A stretch of DNA of 64,000 nucleotides from Rhizopus sp. PT2906 (GCA_025529335.1 JAMYHX010000093.1:1-64000); one strand, 5' to 3'; positions 33,641 to 46,429 are shown, counted from the first letter of the stretch. The notes: generated from the letters alone by a model not told the origin. Made by a program: numbers and translations.

Positions 33641-35017
33641 ATGACAAATAATCTGGGGAATAAGGGTTCCCCTTCCTTTTTCATTGTACCTTATTGTATG
33701 CACTCTAGAATATTCCTGCAGCCCTTTAGACAAAAGAGGGCTAGTTTGTATTTAACTGGTCAACGACTTTTGGCTACTGCAGCTTCACAAAAAGTAACAA
33801 CACGCTGTGAACAAGATGCACTACATGTCAAATGGGGAGAGACTGATTCCGCCTACAGCTACCTTTGGTTGAGAGATAACTGTCCTTGCCCACAATGCCT
33901 TCACCCTTCAAGTCGTCAAAAACTACATTCTTCTGCTGATATACCATTAGATATTCAACCTACAGATGTAAAAATTGTAGGAGAAGAGGCAGAAATAACA
34001 TGGAATCAGCCTCTTCGCCACAGTAGTGAAGACAAGACACATACTAGTCGATACAGTCTTGATTTTTTGCGTCGATATCAATCAAGCAAGGTAGCTGAAA
34101 GGTTTAGATTTAATCATATAACCCCACAAACTTGGAATCGAGATGAATATAAGCTCGACTGGATAAGTTACCATGACTACATGAATACGGACCATGGTCT
34201 CTCTAAGGCTGTTCAGCGCTTGTATAACAAGGGCTTGGTGTTCTTGAAAGATGTACCTACCGTTGATAGTGCAGTGACAGAGGTTGCTGAGCGTATTGGT
34301 CCTGTCCAAGAAACATTTTATGGTCGTGATTTTGATGTCAAGAACATTGCTAAATCTATTAATATTGCCTATACAAGCTTGTATTTGGGATTTCATATGG
34401 ACCTTATGTAAGAAGTAAAGAAGTATGTAAGCCCGGCTTAACACATTTCTCTTTCTTTTTGCAGGTACCTGGATAGTCCCCCTGGAGTTCAATTGTTACA
34501 CAGTTTAAAGAACAGTGTTACTGGAGGTTCAAGTATTTTCGTAGATTCATTCCGTGCGGTCGAACAACTAAAAGCCAAGTATCCTGAAGATTATCAAGTA
34601 CTCAAGTCAACGCCTGTTACATTTCATTATTTGAATAATGGCCATCATATGTATTATAAACGACCTACTATCGTTGACGATGAAGAGCATAGTGGTACAG
34701 CCTGGGCTAGTCATGTAAATTATGCACCTCAATTCCAGGGACCATTAGATGACTTGAGCCCTGAAAAGACCAAACAGTTTTATAGAGCATTCCAGCGTTT
34801 TGCGGATTTTATTGAAGATGAGTCTCTTCGATTCGAATTGACATTGCAACCAGGTCAACTAGTCATGTTCGCCAATAGACGTGTGCTCCATGGCCGTACG
34901 TCATTTGATCCGAGCAGCGGTGACCGCCACTTGAAAGGTACTTACCTTACTCTAGATTCTCTCAAGGACAAATTACGTGTATTATCAGCAAAGTATGGCT
35001 TTGATGCCAGTGTTTGA
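33641..35017 (+). CDS. Gamma-butyrobetaine dioxygenase-like Fe(II)/2-oxoglutarate enzyme
   Basis: Likely hydroxylates gamma-butyrobetaine to carnitine (last step of carnitine synthesis). Two exons: 33641-34407 and 34465-35017, coding 439 aa. The N-terminal zinc-binding region is present (YLWLRDNCPCPQCLHPSSRQ), followed by a TauD/TfdA domain. The iron ligands appear as FHMDLM (His-x-Asp, interrupted by the intron) and RRVLHGR (distal His), with PPGVQLLH and the 2-oxoglutarate-binding RHLKGTY region. A second in-frame ATG at 33698 begins MHSRIFLQPFRQKRASLYLT, a good mitochondrial presequence, so translation may start there. The sister family, trimethyllysine dioxygenase, is the main alternative. 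Confidence 0.85.
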
Positions 35018-35653
35018 ATGTGCTCTTTATTTCTATAAACCATCGCAACTTTTCTTTTCATATTTAGCCTGTGTAAATATTCTATCAACTCTTTCTGATA
35101 ATTGGCCGTCTTATACTATAGACGTACTGACAATCGACTGTGCTGAATCTAGCAGCTTCAAATTGCGAGCATCTTTTGCTAAAAAAAAAATAGCTCATCG
35201 TACCGTCTAACAACTATAGTAGTTACTAGTATAACAATAATAATATAAGCATAAATAATCACATTGACCGCATTTATCATACTGATAACATTCAACTTCC
35301 CCCTTATAAAATGCAAGTGCGTCTTATTTTAATCATATTCAGCTCTTCTTTTTATAATGTAATTTGCAAGTTGTCGGCTGAAGCTTTGCTAAACTTTACT
35401 TGTGCTTCATTACATCAATACTCTTGATATGTTTTCAGGAGAAATAGCTGAAAATTTACCCAACATTCATATTAAATCGAGTTACTATCTAACGCTGGAC
35501 AATATTTGTAATAATAAAACTCTTTTAAGAGAAATGAAAGAAAATGTAGAGCCTTTTTATAGTTTACAGCATAGAAAAGACAGACAGAATTATTTACAAA
35601 GAGTACATTTTATTTTCTAATACAATAATTATTTACACACGCATGCACAGGGT
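35018..35653. other. Convergent 3' spacer
   Basis: Between the stop codons of the GBBH-like gene and the WW-protein gene. Open frames here (35402-35620 and others) have no recognisable content. Confidence 0.4.
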
Positions 35654-36247
35654 TTAGAATCCTATTTGATCAAAGTTGTCATCAAATCCGCCATCAAATC
35701 CACCACCACCATAGTCATTATAGTCATTGCCATAGTAATTATTTTCAATAATGTCTGGGTGACTAGCATCACCAATAGCATCACCAAGCATAAAGCCTAA
35801 AAGACCTCCACCAAGGCCCGCAGCAGCCATTTTACCATATCCTCCACCACCACTCATACCATAACGAGGTTGTTGCTGCATCAATATAGGCTGCTGTTGT
35901 TGATACGGTGATGGTTGGTATGGATACTGTTGAGATTGTTGATATGGTTGTTGGTGTTGTGGTTGCTGATAATAAGAGTTACTCTCTCCTCTTGTATTCA
36001 ATGGTTTATCGGCTGGATGCTCCCATTGACGTAATGCGGTAGGTGTATAGACATAAAAGAATTTTCTCGAATTAGGATCATATTGTGATATCCATCCCTG
36101 AGGTAATGGTCTTTTATCAGGGTTGTCATATTGTTGAGGAGGTGATGGTGGTGCGTAGTTTGTGCTCATATTATTGCTTGCACTGTAAGGTGGTGGTGCA
36201 CTATTACTGACGCTAGGTGATTTATTAAATTTTGAAAATAATCCCAT
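35654..36247 (-). CDS. WW-domain protein, WWM1-like
   Basis: Intronless, 197 aa. One WW domain lies at about residues 47-77: LPQGWISQYDPNSRKFFYVY, then QWEHP. The second signature residue is a Trp as expected. It is preceded by a short Ser/Pro-rich leader (MGLFSKFNKS) and followed by a Q/Y/P-rich linker and a Gly-rich hydrophobic patch (AAAGLGGGLLGFMLGDAIGD). The end is acidic, with D, G and N repeats. Yeast Wwm1, which binds the metacaspase Mca1, has this layout. The Gly patch followed by a D/Y-rich tail is shared with several small fungal proteins of unknown role. Confidence 0.75.
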   Translation of the reverse strand: MGLFSKFNKSPSVSNSAPPPYSASNNMSTNYAPPSPPQQYDNPDKRPLPQGWISQYDPNSRKFFYVYTPTALRQWEHPADKPLNTRGESNSYYQQPQHQQPYQQSQQYPYQPSPYQQQQPILMQQQPRYGMSGGGGYGKMAAAGLGGGLLGFMLGDAIGDASHPDIIENNYYGNDYNDYGGGGFDGGFDDNFDQIGF

Positions 36248-36292
36248 TTTGTTAAGGAGAAAAAGAATGAGTAAAGAAAAAAGAAAGAGTCC

Positions 36293-36303
36293 TTTATATA
36301 TAT
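36293..36303 (-). promoter_or_regulatory. TATA box of the WW-protein gene
   Basis: On the minus strand TATATATAAAG lies about 45 bp upstream of the ATG at 36247, followed by a pyrimidine-rich leader, a typical strong fungal promoter layout. Confidence 0.55.
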
Positions 36304-36616
36304 CTTCCTTTCAGTAAGGCTACTGCATTTAGAATAAATAGGCTTATAGCATTGGTCCAATTTCGTCTGAGCATCGAACTGATGATTCATGCCAAGGATA
36401 TTCTTACGTAAATGCACTGATACCTTTCCATTTATGGTTATGATATATCCAAAAATCTAAAGGTGCCCTTTAACATTGAATAAATATATCCCAAGAATAA
36501 TCATATGAATATGCATCAACACTAAGAGCCTTTTTTAACCATGCTTATCTTTCTCCATGTTTATAATATTAAATTCCAGCTGTCATAAGTAATTAATAGT
36601 AATTCTATGGAAAAGT

Positions 36617-37797
36617 CTATTTATTAGCAGGAATTATTCGTAGTACTTGTTCATAAACCAAAAAGTTTAATGAGTGAATAGGAAATGCTCTAATCAAGGT
36701 CACATTCAGGCCACGGTATAATCCACGGAAGCCATTTTTCTTGACAAGATGCTTGGCACATTCTATTGCGTTGTTATATTTTGGGTTATCCAGCATGATG
36801 TCCTTTTGTAGATTGGTCTTGATCACATCCACAGGGAACACAAGTAACCAGCTCAGCATACCACATAATCCACCTGATAGGAAATGTATCAATGGTCCTG
36901 ACTGATTTCTATCTCCTGACAGCTGACGTTTCATTGTCTCATATCCACCAAAATAAATACCTGTACCTAATGCATCTCTCGCTAACATTTTATATTAGAC
37001 CATATATTCTATGTGTGCGCGTGCGCGAATACACACCTGAATGACATCCAACTCTGCTCCATAATCCAAAAATGCCTCTTCGATTGACTATTTGCTTTAC
37101 CGATTTCCAGCTCGATGCTTCAGCCACTTCATTTGATGACACTTGGCCCATTGCTATTTGTCTTTTGAGTAATACCAATTCTAGTTGTCGTTGAATTTTC
37201 ACAAGTTCCAAGGGACAACTCAATAAGGCAATGAATGCGCCACTGACGCCACCACTCACAGTTGATACACCCATGGTTGATCTTAATGTGTCATTGTTGA
37301 ATATCCCACGCTGAATAAGTGACTTTTTTGTGCCTTCGTAGATAGAAAATGATGCTGATTTAATGATACTAACAGTGATCAATGGTGGTATCATGCCTCG
37401 AAAGAATCCTCTTGCTCCTTCTTCTGCATAAGTCGTCCGTACACAGGACATGATTGAGTTGTAATGATGTGTTTGCATACGAGTCTTTATAGAGTCAAAC
37501 TATATCCCCTCCTCCTCGTTTATTACTTTCTCTTCTTTTTTGTATCTATAATTATAAACATTACCGGAAATCCTGCCAAAACAGAAATGACGGCCGCACT
37601 TGAAGCTGCAATCACTGTTCTATAAGCTTTACCTTGTATTAGTTCATGTATAAACATATTATATATATATCTTTTACTTTGTAGCGATCTTAGCTGTGTT
37701 GTTCTAGCCTCAAAATCCTTTTCCCTATTATTGACTATAAGTTTTGAATCAGTTCTTGATGATTGTAACAAACTTACTTCAATTCTCTAATGGACAT
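36617..37797 (-). CDS. Mitochondrial carrier family protein
   Basis: Four exons: 37797-37778 (20 nt), 37724-37565, 37499-37037 and 36981-36617, coding 335 aa. Three carrier repeats carry signatures FPFDSIKTRM, CPLELVKIQR and FPVDVIKTNL. RGFFRGMIPPL, GLWSRVG and GLYRGLNVTLIRAFP mark the ends of each repeat. Splice choices were set by these motifs: intron 2 separates FP from FDSIK, and intron 3 ends at ATGTTAG so that the reading is HSARDALGTGIYFGGYE. The contact-site residues suggest an amino-acid or carnitine type carrier, but I cannot assign the substrate. The N-terminal 50 residues are unusually charged. Confidence 0.85.
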
Positions 37798-38884
37798 TCT
37801 TTCTTTGTTGACTTGTCATTCGGTCAATGAGCAAAAAGGTACAGAAAAAAAGAGGGGCAAGGGGGTGGGACAGTGTGATAAGGGCGGAGAGTGTATTCTT
37901 TTTTAATTTCCTTTTCAGGAAATGAAAGAGTCTCTACGAAAAATATTATATTATAATTTGTCCTTTGTTGATCGTACCTTGATATGAGGCAGTCCCAAGC
38001 TATTATGCATATCCGAGGGAATAACGCCTACTGATACTACATGTTTCCATTGTAGTCAAAAGGGGCATGGGTGTCGAAGACTGTTCTCAACCGCTGAACA
38101 GAGAGATCATCAGGACAAATAGGCTATTGAAAGATATGTCAAATGCTGTCAAAGGGAGACTCTTTGAAGGATTACAGCTAATTAATGATGTCAGTAAGAT
38201 GCAACCAGGTATAATATCCAAATAACTCAAAGAGGCGTTAGAAAGGAGGATGATGATAAACTCTCTATTATAAGAATATGCGAATATATGGTTATCCTTC
38301 TGCCCTACAGGGCAGAGATGTTCTTGAATTGAAATTACATGAGATACGGTCAGAGGCCATTGTAAAAGTTGAGTAATAATGAGAGGAAGCAAACAAGTTC
38401 TATAGTCAAATATTCTATCGTTAAGCTACTGTGTTATGTCACAAAGCAAGCATATATTCCCATGAAGTTATTCAACTACAGTCTTACATAATCGATTTGG
38501 CTGCTTGGCATCACCTTGGCAGTCAATTTGAAGGTAACCCCATCTTGTGTAGTGGCATTTTATGTTTTAATAATGGATTATCTCTTTCTATTGTAAATGT
38601 AGGTTATCTACGATGAGTGATTGATAATATAGCAATAACAGCTTATTACAATAGGACAATTTCAAAGAAATGGTTTACCATATGGGAGGAATATTTAAAG
38701 CATTGACAAAGTGTAGCACAGGACTATCCCTCTTGGCGAAAAGCAAAGGTCTGTAATTTCAAGTGTTACATTGGTGCACAAAAGGAAGAAATATCCTTTT
38801 GCAGACCGCATACCAGACACCTTAAATTTTGTCCGTCTTCTCGGCAAGTGATAAACAGCATTTCTTTTCTACACAGATATTTCC
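37798..38884. other. Spacer with decayed mobile-element-like coding sequence
   Basis: Plus-strand fragments look like broken coding sequence: CFHCSQKGHGCRRLFSTAEQ near 38045 (a zinc-knuckle-like pattern missing a proper last Cys), CHKASIYSHEVIQLQSYIID at about 38435 and TISKKWFTIWEEYLKH at about 38660. They lie in different frames with stops between. Retroelement origin is plausible but not shown. Confidence 0.35.
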
Positions 38885-41493
38885 ATGGCAGCTCGGGGAT
38901 ATTCGCCTGTTCCTGACCAAGGAAATGGATTCATAGAGGGTCAACAACAAGAACAAGAACCCCAAGTAAATCGTAGTCCCTTTGAAAGAATGAAGAAATG
39001 GTGGAACACTCACATTGGCAATTCGGCTTCAGAGACAGCACCTCTCATCAACAGACACACCATGACACTCGAGCCACCAAAGCCAAGTCCTTTGAGAACT
39101 ATCTTGACTGTATTGTTTATTATTGGCACATTTACAGTAGTTACTCTTTTGCTTATTTTAACCATAAACAGAGACGATGTGGAAGGTAAATAAGACATAT
39201 ATGATAGAAAAAAATTCTACTTGACTAAATCCATACCAAAAAAAAAGATACTTCTTCTAGAAGACTATCCGAAGCAGAAAAGATGATGCTCAATCTGCCT
39301 TCTCCTAAAAGACTTCGTAGCTATCTAAAGACTTATACTTCAGAACCTCATGTTGCCGGAACATTATCCGATAAGCGTCAAGCAGAATGGACACGTCAAA
39401 AGTTTAATGAGTTTGGTATCCCAGACTCAAAGATTGTAACGTACTATCCATTGCTCAACTACCCTGTATCTCGCCGTTTGGAGATTGTATCCGGACCTGA
39501 GGAGTTACGTTATGTAGCCAAGCTCAAAGAAGACAGAATAGAAGAGGATCCATCAAGCGAGAATCCTGACGTTGTGCCATTGTTTCATGGTAAGTACATT
39601 TGTTTAAAGAGGCAAGGTAGATCTTGGCAGTAACATAACTGCTTCGTAAGGGTATTCCAAGAATGGAACGGCAAGAGGTCCTGTTGTTTATGCCAACTAT
39701 GGTCGATTGGAAGATTTCCAGTTTTTGGTTGATCAAGGTGTTCAAGTGAATGGAAGTATTGCCTTGGTACGGTACGGGCCTACTGTCCGTGGCTTGAAAA
39801 TCAAAGCTGCCGAAAAGTACGGTTGTGTCGGTGTCTTGATCTTTTCGGATCCTATTGATGATGGACCCATCGGCAAGGAAAACGAAGATGCTCCCGCAGA
39901 ATCTTATCCTAATGGCCCTTGGAGAGCCCCAAGCTCTGCGCAGCGTGGATCTGTTGGCTATATTTCATTAGGTATTGGTGATCCTTTGACACCTGGTTAC
40001 GCAGCCACAGAAAATGCCACCCGTATTCCAATGGAAGAGTCGCCCGTGCTGCCTAAAATTCCATCACTTCCATTGTCCTGGGAAGACGCTTTGCCTCTTC
40101 TTAAAGCTACAGAGGGCCATGGTGTCGTTGGTGAATTTGACTGGGTTGGCGGCTTGGAGGGAGTACAGTACTACAGTGGTCCCAGTGAAGGCGTTGTTGA
40201 GATGGAGAATATCGTAAAGTACAACGTAACGCCCATTTGGAATGTCCTTGGACGTATCGAAGGTTCTGTAGAACCACACCGATCCGTTATTATTGGCAAT
40301 CACCGTGATGCTTGGGTGTACGGCGCAGTAGATCCTTCATCTGGATCTGCCGCCTTGGTATGTGCTTTGAAAACAGCTTTTTCTTGTACCTTGCTAATAA
40401 CGTGCTTTCATTTTTAGCTTGAAGTCGCCCGCGTGCTGGGTCAAATGTTACAAACCGGATGGAGGCCACGTCGTACTATCATTTTGGCTTCATGGGATGC
40501 AGAAGAATATGGTCTTATTGGTTCTACTGAATGGGTTGAAGAGAATGTTGAATGGCTTAAAGAAGAAGCTGCTGCCTACATTAACTGTGATTCTGCTGTT
40601 GCCGGTCCTTTCTTTACCCCAGGCGCTACTCCTTCTTTAAACAAGCTCTTGTATGAAGTAACCAGTTTGATTCCTGATCCACGCACAGGAAAATCTGTAT
40701 ACGATGCTTGGCTCGAGAGATCTAAAGCTACCGATGGCCCTGTTGAGAAGCCTACCGTCGGTGTGCTTGGGTCCGGTTCTGATTTCACTGCCTTCTTGGA
40801 TCATGTTGGTATTCCGTCTATTGATATGTCGTTTGATGGAAACTATGGAGTATATCATAGTGTATACGACAGGTAATGGAAAAGAAATTATAAAAAAAAC
40901 ATAGAACTTAACCCTTTGACATGCATAGTTTTCACTATATGGAGAAGTTTGGTGATCCCACATTTGAATATCATGCTACCATGACAAAGATCTTTGGATT
41001 GTTAGCTTTGCGCTTAGCTGATGACCTTGTTTTGCCTATGCATCCAATAGACTACTCTACTGAGCTTCAGAGCTATGTTCACAAGTTACACGCATACACG
41101 GCTCCTCACACATTCCCTACGCTTAAAAAGTCAGTTCATACTCTATTAAAAACTGCTTCTGCCTTTGAAACCAGCATGGCTCAGTTAAACGAAAAACTCA
41201 AGAAATTCAACCAGGATGATGACAAGAAATTGGCTGCCAAATGGTCAAAGCGTGTAGAAAAGATGAACCAGCGATTGGTCCAATTTGAACGAAGCTTTAT
41301 TGACGCTGATGGTATTGCTGGTCGTGAATGGTTCAAACATGTAGTCTATGCTCCTGGATTATGGACAGGCTACTCTGGTCAAGTATTTCCTGCTATTTCT
41401 GAAGCATTTGATGACAAGAATATGCCTTTAGCCCGTCGTGCTGAAAGTAAAGCTGCCAAATGCGTTCAAAAGGCTCAGGAAGCACTTTTATAA
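38885..41493 (+). CDS. Type II membrane M28 peptidase, glutamate carboxypeptidase II / transferrin-receptor family
   Basis: Five exons: 38885-39185, 39248-39589, 39651-40357, 40418-40872 and 40929-41493, coding 789 aa. A short cytosolic N-terminus is followed by a signal anchor (about 72-94), a PA domain, the M28 zinc-peptidase core and a C-terminal TFR-dimerisation domain. All co-catalytic zinc ligands are in place: His and Asp in GNHRDAWVYGAVDPSSGSA, the Glu-Glu pair in WDAEEYGL (one being the general base), Asp in INCDSAV and His in YHSVYD. The enzyme is therefore probably active, unlike yeast Tre1/Tre2. It likely acts on peptides in the vacuole or at the surface. Vps70 is another fungal relative. 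Confidence 0.9.
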
Positions 41494-41565
41494 TAATAAA
41501 CATGTATGATTTGATTACTACCATAATTGCATTTATTATTTACACATAATTTACATAAAAAGAAT

Positions 41566-44500
41566 CTATATTTGAGGAGATAATTTACTAATACGCCTTT
41601 TCAGTTGTTCATCTACAACAGCTTCCCATTCTTCGGGAATTCCATACTCTAAGTCTATATTCATGTCCTCCCGATCTTGTGGCTTTTGTATAGTCATTGC
41701 TCCATTGCTATGATTAGATAAAATAGGCATTACTACTGCCTTGGATGATTGGCTCTGAAAAGTGTTCAAACTGTCAGAATTGTCTTCCAAGTAATAATAA
41801 TCAGTTATATCTTCTGATGTGCTTGCTCGAGGCAAGCGTCGCTCTCTCTGGCCGGCTCTGTTTTCCAAAAACAACTCACCGAATGCAGAAGCACTGCTCT
41901 CCGTATGCTCTCTTGCTGCCGCTCTTGGAATGCTCGATTTCGAATATTGCCTTGCCGGGCGAGGACAGAGTTGGCTTGGGAACCGAGGTAGAGGTTCGCG
42001 AACGGATGGCTCATGCAGCTGCTCGCGTTCTGAGTAAGTGGCAGATGTACGGTTATACTTTCTTATATCCGAATCAATCATGGCCTGCTCTTCTTCGTTA
42101 CTTGCTTTTAGATCAACATGTTGAAGCTCGATAGGGTCTGCGTTATCGATCTCTCTTGAAGCTTCAAAACTAAAGCTCTTACTTCTCGGACGAGAGAATT
42201 TATTCCATATCAGTGAGGCTGACGGCCGTCTGCTGCCCATAGATGAAACGAGCTTGCTTGGATTGAGCATCGGTGTAGAAAACTTGACAGCCGGTGACGA
42301 AGAGCTGTTCGTACTTTCTTCTGTAGGGCCGGTATCATTCTGAAGTACTTGTAATGCAATATCATCCTTGTACTCTGGTGATCGTTGCAGACTGCCAATG
42401 TTTATACTTGAGATTCGCCTTAGATGCTTTCTTTTCTCTTGAAGCTCAAAAACACCATTAAATACATGCCGAAAAGACGGATCAGGAGACACGTTAGGTA
42501 GACGAGCTGTATCATTTTGAATATCAATCTCGGATTCAGTTGCAAATCGACTGTCAGTCAACAAATCATCCTGAGACGCACCGGATACTGGTGCGAATGA
42601 GACAGCCGAAGATAAAGCAGATAGGTTGCGACTGCGATCAATAGTTGCTGAATCCTTATTCTCGCTAGGTTTAGAAGTTGAAGCACCGGAGGTTACGGCT
42701 GATTTAGTCCTATTGGCTACGTCGCTTATCCTGATCGTCGAAGTTGGGACGTTCACTGCCACCGGCTTAACTCTGAAGACATGTATCAATAGCCAATGTA
42801 GGAACCTTGCTGTGAGCGGATGTTTGAATGGTCTAAGGCTTTCAACAGCTCCAAGCTCGTTTCGTTGATAGGAAGGACCGGATGTGCCATTAAAGTGGTC
42901 AGATGATCCATTGTCTGACTTGTTCAGTTTTAAAAGAGGAATAATAAAGGCCCGAGAGCGCTGTGGGAACGATTTGAATGATCCACTTGCATTATCCGTG
43001 AACTTGTTATTGGGTAAATAAACTCTGCCATTCTTGGATGTCACTGTAACAATGTCATAAAGCTTTTCGGGTGAACTAATGCGTTGACCCTTGGTTGTCT
43101 GTAATTCGACTGAGGGAACGTGCGATATATGTGCATACATATTGATGCTTTCGTCATCGTCTGCTGGAAAAACCCCACCAACGTCCACCTCTGATCCAAC
43201 GTCGTCAAGCAATTTCTTCTTTATATCTTCTATCAGAGCCGAAATTCTTGCATGTTCTCCTCGACCTTCACCTCGAACAGGAGCAATTCTGATGATTTTA
43301 GGGTAATCATCATCGTTTTCATCAGATTCAGGATCAGGTTGAAATAAAACTGTGTAGTAGTCATGCACATATCTTCTCTTAATCGTATCCATGATCTCAC
43401 CAAGCACTGTACAAATAGCAGGATCTGTAAAGTAAATACAAGAGACCATGAAAGCTTTTGAATAAATGATGAGTTAGTCGATAATGTCAAACATTGAACA
43501 TATGAATTTACCTAGTAAGCTAGAAAATAATCGGTCTAGAATGAATACAGGGTAAGGAATATGTGCATTTGCTGCAACCGCTATCTCTATACTCACTCCC
43601 CAAATTTTTGAAATGAGAGGTACTAAGCACCAAAATAAGCAAACACTTTAAGAAAGTCAAATAAAAGCTTACCTAAAGGATAACAAATGCACCGAATGGC
43701 TATTTTTCGAAAAACATCGGTGGTGTTGCCATGTTTTCTGAGAATGTACAAGGAGCTAATAGCTGTGTCATGCTTTCGAGATTGTAGATCAAGTGTGCCA
43801 GCATAGTTTCCACGGGCTCGAACGATAAAGATAATTGCAATGATAGCATACATGGCCGCAAATAATGAAGAAAAGAGTAACCATCCATAATACCAAAGCT
43901 GCATAAGTGAGGTTAGTATATCGTTGTCTGACATAGGAAGCAAGTTGCTTTTTTTTTTTTTTTTTTTTTTTACCCAATTGAATAAATTTCTCATCCGACC
44001 TTCAAAGTAATAATGATACCTAATAAGCAATCATACTTTTAGTATCGAAAGAGATAAATTGAAAGCTGTATAAGGGGGATCTTACCAACAAGAGGCTACT
44101 ATCTCATCAGGTAATGGGCCACGGATATGAGGTACTAGCCTGGGTACGACGGCTACTAGTACGCCAGAAACAGCAATGATAACATAATAGAATATTTCAA
44201 GCTTCTTTGTCCTTGATACTTTCATAGCCAATATCATCACCAGATTTAAGCCAATGACTGCCAAGCACATACAGGCCATTGTGTCCGTTGATATTAAAAT
44301 ATAGATAAGTACTCGACAGGATGATTGTCTACTATCGATATGATCTACTGCTATCTGACTAGCAGAATAAACGCCATCAAATATACTAGAGAGGACGATC
44401 AGTCTGAGAGATAGTCTGTTTACAACCTTTGGGCGATAAGCTAAAAGAATGCCATGAACAATGAGGACACAAATTGTACCCGCCAAGGACATGATAGATG

Positions 44501-44585
44501 CTACAAGGTTGGTAATAATCAAACCAGATAATTGTCCTGCCGTGAAACTCATATGTTCCAAGTGAAAGTGTGTCTCTGCGTCCAT
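41566..44585 (-). CDS. Seven-transmembrane receptor with long cytoplasmic tail
   Basis: Five exons: 44585-44086, 44019-43974, 43898-43673, 43622-43512 and 43454-41566, coding 923 aa. About 330 N-terminal residues hold seven hydrophobic segments, beginning SGLIITNLVASIMSLAG and ending FMVSCIYFTDPAI. A 590-residue hydrophilic Ser-, Arg- and Asn-rich tail follows, with many potential phosphorylation sites and no recognised domain. The topology suggests a G-protein-coupled receptor, broadly like fungal cAMP-receptor-like or Git3-type proteins, but I see no diagnostic ligand-class motif. The ATG at 44585 is the first in frame; the frame is open upstream without an ATG. Intron 2 begins GT followed by about 22 A. 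The gene is divergent from DNMT2, 267 bp away. Confidence 0.7.
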
Positions 44586-44852
44586 TCCTCTATCCTTGTA
44601 CCCATGAACTAGTTTAGGAAAAAAGGGGGATGCAATAGTGAGACAGAAAAAGAGAGAGAAAGAGAGAAGGGGAGAAGAAAAGGGCAAAAGAAAAATCTAA
44701 ACCAATGATGCATAATAATTAAGGATTCAATTGTTATCTGACCCGTTCCACCCAACAAAATGTCAACTCAGAATTGACAGCGAACTTAAAATTTGTTTCA
44801 AAAAGACTAAAAAGCCACACTCTAGTTCCCCTTCTCTTTTATTCTTGTACTG

Positions 44853-46262
44853 ATGGCACCCTTAAGACAACTCGAGTTTTATTCAGGCATTGGTGGAATG
44901 GTAAAAAGAATAAGCTAGTCCCAATATGTGGCGACACTCTTTCCTTAGTTTATATCGTGCCTATATATTTATTCATAGCATTATGCTGCCAATTTAGCTG
45001 GTTGGGATGTTGACATATTAAAGGCTTTTGATATTAATACAGTCGCAAACGAGGTCAGTTCCATACCCATGATCTTTTTTTTTTTTGTTCTTCCTGAAAC
45101 TTGGCCTTTCTTTTTATTAGATATACAGACATAATTTTAATCCAAAAATAGTCGGACAGGTGAACCCTTATTTAAAGTTTTGAGTTAAGGTTCATAACCT
45201 TCTGGTTCCGATAGAAACTGATCGAGACCCTCTCGACAAAGCAATATGAGGATTTTGCAGCAGACGTATGGACTATGTCACCACCATGTCAACCATATAC
45301 CAGACAAGGATTACAACAGGGTAGCGAGGATGCACGAGCTAAGAGCTTTCTTTACTTGATGAGTGTCTTGAAAGAAATGAGAAATAAACCAAAGTATATC
45401 TTGGTCGAGAATGTAAAAGGTTTCGAGGCAAGTAAAAAAAAAAAAAAATCAAAAGAAGAGATCATGAAAGAGCTTATAGTGTTTGTAGGAATCCGACTCA
45501 CGAGAGATGCTTGTTGATGCTTTACAACATAGTGACTACAACTTTCAAGAGTTTTTACTGACACCTTTACAGCTTGGAATCCCTAATTCCCGTATGAGAT
45601 ACTATTTATTGGCCAAGCATAAACCCTACGAGTTTGCAGTACCTGTTACCGGCACAATTATAAACTACATTCCTCTTTCTGAAAAAATGTCCAAGGCTTT
45701 CATTGACAATAGAGGACAAGAGTATGTGGATGAAGCAGAGGTGGAAGCAATCTCTGCTTATTTGGAGCCTAATGTTGACGAACAAACCTTTTTAGTGCCT
45801 GATAAAGTGCTTCTTAAAAATATGCAAGTATTTGATATTGTAAAGCCGACTAGTAGACGTAGCTGCTGCTTTACAAAAGGATACTTTCATTATGCCCAAG
45901 GCACAGGATCCATTCTGCAGATGAGCGAGAGTTTAGATGTAATGAAATATACTACACATATACACACAATGCTAAATACTTAATAGACAGCAATAGTCTT
46001 TCAACAAGCAATGGAATATAAAGACATTGATGAAAGCAAACAACTAGAGTTACTCAAATCATTAAGATTAAGATACTTTACTCCAAGAGAAGTAGCCAAC
46101 TTGATGGGATTTCCTGATCAGTTCAGCTTTCCCAACACAAGCTCACTGAAACAAAAGTACCGCACCTTGGGCAATAGCATTAATGTTAAACTGGTGTCCG
46201 AATTAATGCGTTATCTCTTGAAAGAACCTTTTGCCAGTTCAAATCAAAATGAAAGTCAATAA
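44853..46262 (+). CDS. DNMT2: Dnmt2-type tRNA (cytosine-5) methyltransferase
   Basis: Methylates C38 of tRNA-Asp and similar tRNAs in characterised homologues. Six exons: 44853-44900, 44979-45053, 45121-45159, 45215-45427, 45489-45938 and 45987-46262, coding 366 aa. Motif I is LEFYSGIGGM, motif IV SPPCQPYTRQG (catalytic Cys near 79), and motif VI LVENVKGFE. The Dnmt2-specific CFT region reads CCFTKGYFHYAQGTGS, followed by RYFTPREVANLMGFP and KYRTLGNSINV. The fourth intron (45428-45488) starts GCAAGT, not GT. This is required, because the nearby GT gives the wrong frame, and AG|GCAAGT is the known GC-AG consensus. No DNA-methyltransferase N-terminal domains are present. Confidence 0.93.
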
Positions 46263-46429
46263 ACTTTATATTCAGACATTACAAATGTGCTTTGATCTAT
46301 TTCAAGGATATACCCTGAGAAACTAAGCTTGTCAAATATGGTAAAATTCCGTTTATCTCCGCCACAAGAAACAGAGACATTGTTTGACAGGGAGGGCGGA
46401 AAAGGTATTTGTTAAAGCAGATCATCATC

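Noticed and set aside
35402..35620. 72-codon ORF downstream of the GBBH-like gene
   Set aside because: No domain, in the 3' region of two convergent genes; likely chance.
44586..44687. N-terminal extension of the 7TM receptor
   Set aside because: The upstream frame has no ATG (it begins with TTG) and the sequence is a pyrimidine-rich leader.
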